In this document: one piece after another, positions 1 to 8,852 of the stretch
Numbering within the stretch: position 1 is the stretch's first letter
Layout of the letters: every line of letters starts with the position of its first letter
Source: Agrococcus sp. ProA11
GTDB taxonomy: Bacteria; Actinomycetota; Actinomycetes; Actinomycetales; Microbacteriaceae
Direction of reading: 5' to 3'
Assembly (NCBI RefSeq): GCF_039880525.1
Contig: NZ_CP156989.1
Location: 310,001-374,000 of the forward strand
Length of the DNA: 64,000 bases
The notes under the pieces: model-generated
What the model saw: the letters and a program-made list of their open reading frames with translations, nothing else
Databases searched by the model: none
What the model was told of the DNA's origin: nothing
Made by a program: the position numbers and the translations under genes

Positions 1-1660
1 ACAGCACGCGCGGGCGCAGCTCGGCGAACTCGTCGCTCGGGTAGACGCCGGAGATCAGGTCGAGCGTGGCGTCGAAGGCGGCCCGCGGCAGCCCGGCGAA
101 TCCCGACGCGCGGCGCACCGTCTGGAACCAGTCGTCGACGCCCAGCTCATCCATCGCCGCCGCTGCGACCGTCTGCTGCGCCAGCACGTCGAGCGGATGC
201 CTCGGCATGCGGATGGGCTCGAGCTCGCCGCGCGCCATCCGGTCGGCGACCACCGTCGCATGCAGCAGGTCGGCACGGTGCTTCGGGATGATGACGCCGC
301 GCGACGCGTCGCCCACGGAGTGGCCGGCGCGCCCCACGCGCTGCAGTCCGCTCGCGGTGCTCGGCGGCGCCTCGACCTGCACGACCAGGTCGACATCGCC
401 CATGTCGATGCCGAGCTCCAGGCTCGAGGTCGCGACGACGCAGCGGAGCCGCCCCGACTTCAGCTGATCCTCGATCTCGGCGCGCTGCTCCTTCGACACC
501 GAGCCGTGGTGGGCGCGCGCGAGCGGCGGCGCATCCGCCTCATCACCGGCGGCCTCGCGGGCGGCGGCACGCTCGGCGAGGCGCAGCCGGATGTGCTCGC
601 TCACGTCGCGCAGCACCACGCCCTTGCCAGCCCCCTCGGTCGCGCCACCCCCGTCGGTCGCGTCACGAGACCCCCGAGCGCTCGCAGCTTCCGCCTCGTC
701 GAGCCGCTGCGCGTCGAGCTCGTTCAGGCTCGCGGTCAGCCGCTCCGCCGCGCGGCGAGCGTTCACGAACACGATGGTGGATCGGTGCCGGTCGACGAGC
801 TCGAGGATCTCGCGTTCGATGTGAGGCCAGATCGACGGCTGCTGCGGCTCGGTGGCGCCGAAGGCGCTGCCGGTCGCGCCCGCATCGGCCTGCTCACGCT
901 GCTGCGGCGCGCGCAGATCGGTCATGTCGTCGACCGGCACCGTGATGGTCAGCTCGATCTTCTTCTCGCTGGGCGGTGCGACGACCGTGACGGGTGCCTG
1001 CCCGCCGAGGAACCCCGCGACCTCGTCGATGGGGCGCACGGTCGCCGACAGGCCGATGCGCTGCGCGGGCTTCGCGAGCTGCGCATCGAGCCGCTCGAGG
1101 CTCAGCGCCAGGTGCGAACCGCGCTTGGTCGGCACGACGGCGTGCACCTCGTCGACGATGATCGTCTCCACCGTGCGCAGGCTCTCGCGCGCCTTGCTCG
1201 TCAGCAGCAGGAACAGCGACTCGGGGGTGGTGATGAGGATGTCGGGCGGATGCTTCGCCTGCGCCCGCCGCTCCTCCTGCGGTGTATCGCCGGTGCGTAG
1301 CCCGATGCGGATGGCAGGCGGCTCCGAGCCGTCGCTGCGACCACGCGCGGCGATGCCCGCGAGCGGTGCGCGCAGGTTGCGGTCGACATCGACGGCGAGC
1401 GCCTTCAGCGGCGAGACGTAGAGCACGCGCACGCCCGGCTCGCGCTCGGCGTGCGGCGCAGCATCCTCGCGCTGCAGCCGGTCGATCGCCCACAGGAACG
1501 CCGCGAGCGTCTTGCCGGAGCCGGTCGGCGCGACCACGAGCGTGTGCTCACGCCGGGCGATCGCGGCCCACGCCTGCGCCTGCGCGGGGGTGGGCGCCGG
1601 GAAGGCACCCGCGAACCACGCGCGGGTGGCGGGGGAGAACTGCTCGAGCGCGTCGCTCAC
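1..1660 (-). CDS. lhr: Lhr-family ATP-dependent helicase, N-terminal part (cut by window edge)
   Basis: The GTG at 1660 opens a frame that runs off the left edge, so about 550 N-terminal residues are present. The translation has a Walker A (APTGSGKT, about residues 44-51), a DEVH box, an SAT motif (GLSATVRP) and, in the second RecA domain, ARAHHGSVSKEQR and ATSSLELGIDMGDVD, which are typical of the large helicase-related (Lhr) family. These are about 1500-residue 3'-5' DNA/RNA helicases linked to DNA repair. The C-terminal winged-helix and Lhr core domains lie outside the window. There is no strong Shine-Dalgarno sequence; the GTG fits because MSDALEQFSP is a usual Lhr opening. The frame carries an Ala/Glu-rich insert between the two RecA lobes. 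Family is sure, exact subgroup less so. Confidence 0.88.
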   Translation of the reverse strand, partial: MSDALEQFSPATRAWFAGAFPAPTPAQAQAWAAIARREHTLVVAPTGSGKTLAAFLWAIDRLQREDAAPHAEREPGVRVLYVSPLKALAVDVDRNLRAPLAGIAARGRSDGSEPPAIRIGLRTGDTPQEERRAQAKHPPDILITTPESLFLLLTSKARESLRTVETIIVDEVHAVVPTKRGSHLALSLERLDAQLAKPAQRIGLSATVRPIDEVAGFLGGQAPVTVVAPPSEKKIELTITVPVDDMTDLRAPQQREQADAGATGSAFGATEPQQPSIWPHIEREILELVDRHRSTIVFVNARRAAERLTASLNELDAQRLDEAEAASARGSRDATDGGGATEGAGKGVVLRDVSEHIRLRLAERAAAREAAGDEADAPPLARAHHGSVSKEQRAEIEDQLKSGRLRCVVATSSLELGIDMGDVDLVVQVEAPPSTASGLQRVGRAGHSVGDASRGVIIPKHRADLLHATVVADRMARGELEPIRMPRHPLDVLAQQTVAAAAMDELGVDDWFQTVRRASGFAGLPRAAFDATLDLISGVYPSDEFAELRPRVL

Positions 1661-1711
1661 CCGCTCAGTACAGCACAGCGAATCCGAGTGTCGGATGCAT
1701 AGCGGCGCCCG

Positions 1712-2896
1712 TCATCGCAGCCGCTCGATGATCTCCATCGCGCTGCCGGTGCCATCCTCTCGCTCCATCGCGGCGGCCGCGCGCCGCACGTGCTCACGGA
1801 GCCCCAGCGCCTCGTCGATCGCCCGCCCGGCGGCGCGCTCGCTGAGACCGCGGCGGCGCAGCGGCGCGGCTGCGAGTCTGCTGCGGTGCAGGATCCGCGC
1901 CCAGAACGGCTGGTCGGCGAGGAACGGCACCACGATGGAGGGCGCGCCGGCGCGCACCGCCGCATGCACGGTGCCGGCGCCCCCGTGGTGCACCGCCACA
2001 GCAGCCCGCGGCAGCACGAGCGCATGCGGCGCCTGATCGACGACCAGCACGTCGTCGCCGAGCGCGTCCGGCGGCACGTCGACGCCGCCCCATCCGCGCA
2101 TCACGAGCGACTGCAGCCCGCGGCTCCTGGCGGCACCCACGAGGGCGCGGCCGCGAGTGAGCGCATCGCCTCCGGCCATCGAGCCGAATCCGATCACCGC
2201 GCTCGCTCCGCGGTTGAGGAAGGCATCGACCGTCGGATCGAGCGGCTTCGGATCCGCCTCGCTCATCCACGCGCCCGTCAGGTGCACGTCGGCTGGCCAG
2301 TCGGCTGGGCGGGCGAGGATGCTCGGGCTCACCGGCACGAGGGTGGCTGCGGTCGGTGCCACCTCGTCGGAGCCCAGCACCGCGGCCGCGGCACGGAGCT
2401 CGCCGCGGAACATGGCGGCGGCGCCGGCAGCGGCCGCATAGGTGAGCCGGTTGAACGGCCCGAGGCTGCCGGGGGCCGTGCCGGCGGCGGGGAACGCTCT
2501 CGTCGGCGTGACGGTGGGCACGAGCTCGGCCAGCACGGAGGCGGCGCCGACGCGGGAGGCGAGCATGGGCGCAGACAGGATCTTGGGGTGATGCACCACC
2601 ACATCGGGTGCGACCTCGAGGCCGATACGAGCGGACTCGACGAGCACCGCGTGCATGAGCGGTCGCACGACGGTGCGGAAGCTCCTGGCCGCAGCGACGA
2701 CCGACGTGCCCTGCTCGGCGATGAGCCTGCTGTAGTCGACGCCGAGGCTGCGCACGTCGATGCCGTCGAGATCGGCGCCGGAGCCGTCGGGGGCGGCGAG
2801 CACCACCTCGTGACCGCGCGCGAGTGCTCGGCGAGCGAGCGCGACGAAGGGTTCGACGTCCCCGCGCGTGCCCGCGGTGACCAGCAGCAGCCTCAT
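1712..2896 (-). CDS. GT1-family (UDP-glycosyltransferase-like) glycosyltransferase
   Basis: 394 residues. The N-terminus MRLLLVTAGTRGDVEPFVAL is the nucleotide-sugar-transferase Rossmann opening of the MGT/UGT group, and the C-terminal half has VHHGGAGTVHAA followed by PFLADQPFWA, the usual sugar-nucleotide-binding signature of GT-B, family 1 enzymes. Such enzymes glycosylate lipids, sterols or natural products. I chose ATG 2896 because the conserved opening starts exactly there; the frame stays open upstream but encodes nothing recognisable. It is divergent from the 3093-6117 operon, which also carries sugar-modifying enzymes, so a shared product is possible but not shown. Substrate unknown. 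Confidence 0.85.
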   Translation of the reverse strand: MRLLLVTAGTRGDVEPFVALARRALARGHEVVLAAPDGSGADLDGIDVRSLGVDYSRLIAEQGTSVVAAARSFRTVVRPLMHAVLVESARIGLEVAPDVVVHHPKILSAPMLASRVGAASVLAELVPTVTPTRAFPAAGTAPGSLGPFNRLTYAAAAGAAAMFRGELRAAAAVLGSDEVAPTAATLVPVSPSILARPADWPADVHLTGAWMSEADPKPLDPTVDAFLNRGASAVIGFGSMAGGDALTRGRALVGAARSRGLQSLVMRGWGGVDVPPDALGDDVLVVDQAPHALVLPRAAVAVHHGGAGTVHAAVRAGAPSIVVPFLADQPFWARILHRSRLAAAPLRRRGLSERAAGRAIDEALGLREHVRRAAAAMEREDGTGSAMEIIERLR

Positions 2897-3092
2897 GCGC
2901 GCATCACACGCCGAGCGTACTGCGGTGCCCGGGTGACGGACAGTGGCAGCGCGGCCCGTGCTCGGGCACCCCGCGCGCGCCGCGTGACCGCCCGCATCAC
3001 AGCGCTCTCGGGGGTGCGTCGCGGGAGAATGGGGGCATGCCCGCGCTGCTGTCACCCCTCGCTCGTCGCCGACCCGTCTTGGTGGATCGCCG

Positions 3093-4103
3093 ATGACCGC
3101 TGCGGTGCAGTCCGCCGTGACGCTGGAGCGCGGCGCCGGCGGCGAGACGCTGCGCTCGGCGCTCGGCGCGCTGCCGACGACCGTTGCCGAGGCGCTCGCC
3201 GCCGCGCCCGCGCTCGCCGCGGCGGTGCCGCTGCCCGGCGCCGGACGCACGGTCGAGCGGCTCGAGGCGCTCGCGACGCTCGGCGCGCACGACCTCGAGG
3301 TCGCGCGGGCGATCGAGCCGCACCTGGACGCGGTCGCGATCCTCGCCGAGGCGGGACTCGAACCCGGCGCCGGCGCCTATGGCGTCTTCGCGGCCGAGGG
3401 CCCGGGCGCGAGGCTCGAGCTGCGCGACGGCAGCCTTGCGGGGGAGAAGCCCTGGTGCTCGCTCGCCGATCGCCTCGATCGGGCGCTCGTCTCCGCCTGG
3501 CAGGGCGAGGAGCGCGTGCTCGTCGATGTCGACCTGCGGCAGCCGGGCGTGCAGGCCGTGCCGGGCGCCTGGCATGCCCGGGGTCTGGCGGGCATCCCTT
3601 CCGGTCCCGTGCGGTTCGATGCCGTGCCGGCAGAGCCGGTGGGGGAGCCGGGCTGGTACCTGCGACGCCCCGGATTCGCGTGGGGCGGCATCGGCGTCGC
3701 CGCCTGCTGGCATGGCGGCGCGGTGGCGGTCGCGCGCAGGCTGCTGGGCGCCGCGGGCGACGCGCCGCTGCGGCTCGCGCACCTGGGCGCCATCGACGAG
3801 GCCCTCAGCGCGTCGCGGCTGGCGCTCGCCGACGCCGGCCGTCGCATCGACGCCGGGGACGACTCCGTCGCGCCCGGCCTGCTCGCGCTGCGCACCCGAG
3901 GGATCGTCGCACGCGCGGTGGAGGAGACCCTCACTCGCGTCGCCCACGCGCTCGGTCCTGCCCCGCTCGCGCTCGAGGCCCAGCATGCCCGCCGGGTCGC
4001 CGACCTGCAGCTCTACGCGCGGCAGCATCACGCCGAGCGCGACCAGGCCTCGCTCGGCACCGAGATCCAGACTCGGGCAGCAGACGGGTCGACGCCATGG
4101 TGA
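3093..4103 (+). CDS. Acyl-CoA-dehydrogenase-like flavoprotein
   Basis: 336 residues, Ala-rich and shorter than a typical 380-residue acyl-CoA dehydrogenase. The pattern DLEVARAIEPHLDAVAIL near the N-terminus and a GGIGVAACWHGGA stretch (about residues 205-217) resemble the divergent acyl-CoA-dehydrogenase-like proteins that sit next to PIG-L/methyltransferase genes in actinobacteria and pseudomonads; I place it by this context and by recollection of that family, not by alignment. A normal catalytic Glu could not be assigned by eye. Its last codons overlap the next start (ATGGTGA at 4097-4103), so it is the first gene of a translationally coupled trio. It may oxidise or desaturate a lipid or amino-sugar intermediate. 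Confidence 0.6.
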   Translation: MTAAVQSAVTLERGAGGETLRSALGALPTTVAEALAAAPALAAAVPLPGAGRTVERLEALATLGAHDLEVARAIEPHLDAVAILAEAGLEPGAGAYGVFAAEGPGARLELRDGSLAGEKPWCSLADRLDRALVSAWQGEERVLVDVDLRQPGVQAVPGAWHARGLAGIPSGPVRFDAVPAEPVGEPGWYLRRPGFAWGGIGVAACWHGGAVAVARRLLGAAGDAPLRLAHLGAIDEALSASRLALADAGRRIDAGDDSVAPGLLALRTRGIVARAVEETLTRVAHALGPAPLALEAQHARRVADLQLYARQHHAERDQASLGTEIQTRAADGSTPW

Positions 4104-5401
4104 TGCCCACCCAGCCGCGCTTCCGGGGCGACGACGCCGGCACGCCGATCGCTGCGTGGCTGCAGAGCGCCGCGCTCCGCGACGCGCCCGTGCTGCGCGC
4201 GGCCCCCGGCGAGCTGCTGGTGGTGGCGGCCCATCCTGATGACGAGGTGCTGGGCGCCTTCGGGTCGATGCTCGACGCTGCACGCCGCGGCATCCCCGTC
4301 ACCGTCGTCGTCGCGACCGACGGCGAAGGCTCGCACCCTGGCTCGCCGACGCTCTCGCCGCAGGCGCTCGCCGCGCAGCGCCGCCGCGAGCAGGAGGCGG
4401 CGCTCGGCGACATCGGCGCGCGCATCGTCCGCCTGGGGCTCCCGGATGGCGCCGTGCGCGCGCATCGCAGCGAGCTGGTGCGCGCCATCGTGCCGCTCAT
4501 CGCCGGCCTGCCCGACGACGCGCTGGTGCTGGCACCGTGGGCGCACGACGGCCATCCGGATCACGAGGCGGTGGGGGATGCCGTGGCCGCCGTCGCGCGC
4601 GAGGCCGGTCGCGACTGCGCGTGGGCTCCGATCTGGGCATGGCTGTGGGGCGAGCCGGGCCTGTTCGATGACGCGGCGCTGCGCCGCGTGCCGCTGGATG
4701 CCGAGGCTCGCGACGCCAAGGCGCGCGCGATAGCGGCCCATCGGTCGCAGGTCGCGCCGCTGTCGCCCCACGACGACGACCGCGTGGTGCTGACGCCCGA
4801 CATGCTCGCGCGGTTCGCGGGCGACGAGTGGCTGCTGCTCGCCCCGCCCGCCGCCCGCACCGCGTTCGACGAGCGCTACGCGCAGGAGTCTGATCCGTGG
4901 GCGACCCGGTCCGCCTGGTACGAGCGTCGCAAGCGTGCGCTCGTGCTCGCATCGCTGCCGCAGGAGCGCTATCGAATGGCAGTCGAGGTGGGCTGCGGCA
5001 CCGCGACGCTCACGGCCGAGCTCGCCGGGCGCTGCGAGTCGGCGCTGGGGCTCGATGCCTCGCTGCCGGCGCTCGTCGAGGCGCGGCGCACGCTCGAAGG
5101 GATCCCCAATGCCTGGGTCGAGCACCGCGCTGCGCGCGACGGCCTCCCGGTAGCCGACGTCGATCTGGTGGTGCTCAGCGAGCTCGGCTCCTACCTCGAC
5201 GCGAATGCTCTGCGCGCGCTGCTGCGCGAGGCTCGGGACGCCGGTGCGCACGTCGTGCTCTGCCACTGGCGAGGCGACAGCGACGACATGCTCGCATCGG
5301 CCGACGAGGTGCACGCGCTCGCGGCCGGCATCGACGGCCTGCGTCGCATCGTCGAGCACCGCGATGAGGCCTTCCTGCTCGATGTGCTGGTGCCCGCATG
5401 A
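4097..5401 (+). CDS. PIG-L deacetylase / NodS-like SAM methyltransferase fusion
   Basis: 434 residues in two domains. Residues about 30-260 are a LmbE/PIG-L zinc deacetylase: AHPDDE at 45-50 and HPDH at 153-156 supply the metal ligands. Residues about 270-434 are a class I methyltransferase with the NodS-type opening (DPWATRSAWYERRK) and a VEVGCGT SAM loop at 296-302. PIG-L enzymes remove N-acetyl groups from GlcNAc conjugates; NodS N-methylates the freed amine of chitin oligomers. A fused deacetylase-methyltransferase therefore suggests stepwise deacetylation and N-methylation of one amino sugar; this is inference. It overlaps the gene before by 7 bp and the gene after by 4 bp (ATGA). A second in-frame ATG at 4103 is an alternative start. 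Confidence 0.88.
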   Translation: MVMPTQPRFRGDDAGTPIAAWLQSAALRDAPVLRAAPGELLVVAAHPDDEVLGAFGSMLDAARRGIPVTVVVATDGEGSHPGSPTLSPQALAAQRRREQEAALGDIGARIVRLGLPDGAVRAHRSELVRAIVPLIAGLPDDALVLAPWAHDGHPDHEAVGDAVAAVAREAGRDCAWAPIWAWLWGEPGLFDDAALRRVPLDAEARDAKARAIAAHRSQVAPLSPHDDDRVVLTPDMLARFAGDEWLLLAPPAARTAFDERYAQESDPWATRSAWYERRKRALVLASLPQERYRMAVEVGCGTATLTAELAGRCESALGLDASLPALVEARRTLEGIPNAWVEHRAARDGLPVADVDLVVLSELGSYLDANALRALLREARDAGAHVVLCHWRGDSDDMLASADEVHALAAGIDGLRRIVEHRDEAFLLDVLVPA

Positions 5402-6117
5402 GCGCGACTGCGATCACGCGTGTGCTGGTCGTCGTGCCGGCGCGCGACGAGGCGGCCACGCTCGGCGCCTGCCTCGAGAGCATCGCCGCCGCGCGAGCAC
5501 TCGCCGAGCGCATGCCAGACGTGGAGACCAGGCTCGTGGTGGTCGCCGACGCGTGCGTGGACGACTCCGCGGCGATCGCGCGAGCGGCGGGCGCCGCGGT
5601 GGTCGAGATCGACGCCGCCTCGGTCGGCGCCGCGCGGCGGGCGGGGATCGAGCACGGCCTCGCCGAGTGGAAAGAGGCGGGCGAGCTCGATCGCGCCTGG
5701 GTGGCGATGACGGATGCCGACAGCACCGTGCCGCGCTCGTGGCTGCTCGATCAGCTGCAGGCCGCCTACCGCGGCGCCGATCTGCACGTCGGGCGCGTGG
5801 AGCCCGATGCCGCCGTGCTGCCGCCGGCCGCGCTCGCCGCCTGGCACGCCGCGCACGACCCGCTGCCGGCGGGGGCCGCCGTGCATGGCGCCAATCTCGG
5901 GGTCCGGGCGACCGTGCTCGAGCGCATCGGCGGCGTCGCGCCGATGCGGCTGCACGAGGATGTCGACCTGGTGGCGCGGCTGCACGCGGCGGGCGCCGTC
6001 GTCGACGACCGGCGCCGCCCGCCGGTGCGCACGTCCGGCCGCACGCGCAGCCGCGTCGAGGGCGGCTTCGCGAGCTACCTCTCGGCGCTGCAAGAGCACT
6101 CGCCGCAGCTCGAGTAG
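5398..6117 (+). CDS. Family 2 glycosyltransferase
   Basis: 239 residues, GT-A fold. VLVVVPARDEAATLGACL at the N-terminus binds the nucleotide sugar, TDADSTVPRSWL holds the DxD-like metal motif, and HGANLGVRATVLERIGGV plus LHEDVDLVARL form the acceptor-side ED motif. No membrane segment is visible, so it is probably cytosolic. The ATG overlaps the stop of the deacetylase-methyltransferase (ATGA), and a strong bidirectional hairpin follows, so the operon ends here. With the two upstream genes it likely builds one modified sugar or glycolipid; the donor and acceptor are unknown. Confidence 0.87.
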   Translation: MSATAITRVLVVVPARDEAATLGACLESIAAARALAERMPDVETRLVVVADACVDDSAAIARAAGAAVVEIDAASVGAARRAGIEHGLAEWKEAGELDRAWVAMTDADSTVPRSWLLDQLQAAYRGADLHVGRVEPDAAVLPPAALAAWHAAHDPLPAGAAVHGANLGVRATVLERIGGVAPMRLHEDVDLVARLHAAGAVVDDRRRPPVRTSGRTRSRVEGGFASYLSALQEHSPQLE

Positions 6118-6136
6118 CGCCTGACGCTGCAACGAC

Positions 6137-6172
6137 GAAGGGCGGGCGCAGCTCTCGCAGCGCCCGCCCTTC
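6137..6172. terminator. Bidirectional hairpin terminator between the GT2 gene and argG
   Basis: A perfect 12-bp stem (GAAGGGCGGGCG / CGCCCGCCCTTC) with a 12-base loop lies between two convergent genes. The A/T-containing ends read as a weak U-tract on either strand. Confidence 0.85.
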
Positions 6173-6185
6173 GGATGCGGGTGTG

Positions 6186-7619
<1,434 letters not shown>

Positions 7620-7760
7620 CGTTCCGCGCGCCGCACCCCGCGCCGCGCCCGTGTGAGGGAACTCTCAGACCCGTCCCTTGTCGCGTTCAGGTTCGGATGT
7701 CACGATCCCGTAACGGGGTACACGACGGCGAAGTCGGTACCGCGGTCACGGTTTTAGGGG

Positions 7761-8195
7761 ATGAGCATGCTGCAGGTCGATGATCAATTCGAAGTCGCGG
7801 CGCCTCGCAGCGAGGTGTTCCGCGCATGGACGGAGTTCGAGCGGTTTCCGGAGTTCATGACGGGCGTCGACTCGGTGTACGCCGAGACGAAGGAGCGGAT
7901 GCGCTGGCGCGTGTCGATCGCGGGCGTGGAGCGCACCTTCTACGCCGTCGTCACGGAGTGCCGGCCCGACGAGCGCATCGCGTGGATGAGCGTCGATCAG
8001 ACCACCATGGGGTGGTGGATCGATCTGGACGCCGTCGATGACGACCGCACCCGCGTGACGCTGCGCGTCACCTGGTCGCCCAGGGGCGACGGGCCGAGCG
8101 GCCCCGACCTGCACGACCTCGACGAGCGCACCATCCGTTGCGATCTGCAGCGATTCAGGGCGTGCGCGGAGCAACCGCTCAGCCGCGCGGCGTAG
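7761..8195 (+). CDS. SRPBCC-family protein (START-like), first of three
   Basis: 144 residues of one SRPBCC/polyketide-cyclase-like helix-grip domain: VDDQFEVAAPRSEVFRAWTEFERFPEFM is the family opening, and WRVSIAGVERTFYAVV and RIAWMSV mark the following strands. These domains bind hydrophobic ligands; the ligand is unknown. AGGGG at 7756-7760 fits initiation at the second ATG (7767, MLQVDD) better than at 7761, so two residues at the N-terminus are uncertain. It is related to its neighbour at 8260 and to the N-terminal domain at 8853. It is divergent from argG. Confidence 0.85.
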   Translation: MSMLQVDDQFEVAAPRSEVFRAWTEFERFPEFMTGVDSVYAETKERMRWRVSIAGVERTFYAVVTECRPDERIAWMSVDQTTMGWWIDLDAVDDDRTRVTLRVTWSPRGDGPSGPDLHDLDERTIRCDLQRFRACAEQPLSRAA

Positions 8196-8259
8196 CGTCT
8201 CGCAGACCCAGCGCCGTCTGGCGCAACACGATCCGAGTACGACGACAACGAGGAGCATC

Positions 8260-8742
8260 ATGCCCCAGATGACCGACAGCATCGACGTCAAGGCACCGAT
8301 CAGCGCCGTGTACGCGCTCTGGACCCAGTTCGAGGACTTCCCGAAGTTCATGGGCGGCGTCGAATCCATCACGCAGCAGTCCGACGACCGCCTCCACTGG
8401 GAGGTCTCGATCGCGGGCGTCGACCGCGAGTTCGACGCAGAGATCACCGAGCAGCACCAGGACGAGCGCGTCGCATGGCGCAGCATCGACGGTGAGACGC
8501 ATGCCGGTGTCGTGACCTTCCACCGCATCGACGACGCGACCACGCGCGTCAACGTGCAGATCGACTGGAAGCCGCAGGGCGTCGTCGAGGCGGTCGGCGC
8601 GCTGCTGCAGGTCGACGACCTGCAGATCGGCAAGGACCTCAAGCGCTTCAAGGAGCTCGCCGAGGCAGAGCCGTCGACGAGCGCGGCCGAGTCGGGCTGG
8701 GATGGCGACATCGAGCGTTCCACCGACAGCACCGGGAACTGA
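8260..8742 (+). CDS. SRPBCC-family protein, second of three
   Basis: 160 residues with the same helix-grip domain as the gene at 7761 (IDVKAPISAVYALWTQFEDFPKFMGGVESI; LHWEVSIAGVDREFDAEIT; ERVAWRSIDGE), ending in an Asp/Glu/Ser-rich tail. A clear Shine-Dalgarno GAGGAG sits eight bases before the ATG. The two proteins look like paralogues from a tandem duplication. In other actinobacteria such proteins appear with envelope or stress genes, but nothing here fixes the role. A very large hairpin (8789-8849) follows. Confidence 0.85.
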   Translation: MPQMTDSIDVKAPISAVYALWTQFEDFPKFMGGVESITQQSDDRLHWEVSIAGVDREFDAEITEQHQDERVAWRSIDGETHAGVVTFHRIDDATTRVNVQIDWKPQGVVEAVGALLQVDDLQIGKDLKRFKELAEAEPSTSAAESGWDGDIERSTDSTGN

Positions 8743-8788
8743 CGCGATCCGTCGCTGACCTCAGCGAATCCCGCTGAGCAGAGCCACC

Positions 8789-8849
8789 ACGACGCTGCGC
8801 CCCGACCCTGCCCTCATCGAGGGCGCCCAGGGTCGGGGCGTAGCGTCGT
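8789..8849. terminator. Giant hairpin ending three bases before the next start codon
   Basis: The arms 8789-8810 and 8828-8849 pair over 22 bp with only one non-Watson-Crick pair (G8797 with T8841, a G-U wobble in RNA). The loop contains a second 5-bp stem (CCCTC 8811-8815 / GAGGG 8819-8823). There is no U-tract. The right arm contains TAGCGT (8841-8846), the likely -10 box of the following gene. Confidence 0.75.
8841..8846 (+). promoter_or_regulatory. -10 box of the TIGR01777-family gene (leaderless type)
   Basis: TAGCGT followed by six bases and ATG 8853. It lies inside the right arm of the 8789-8849 hairpin. Confidence 0.55.
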
Positions 8850-8852
8850 TCC

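Noticed and set aside
1790-4096. Upstream extension of the deacetylase-methyltransferase frame
   Set aside because: It is antisense to the GT1 gene and out of frame with the acyl-CoA-dehydrogenase-like gene; homology begins after 4097.
7657-7688. ECF-sigma promoter (GGGAAC ... CGTT) before the SRPBCC gene
   Set aside because: The spacer of about 21 bases is too long for the usual 16-19, so chance is likely in this GC-rich DNA.
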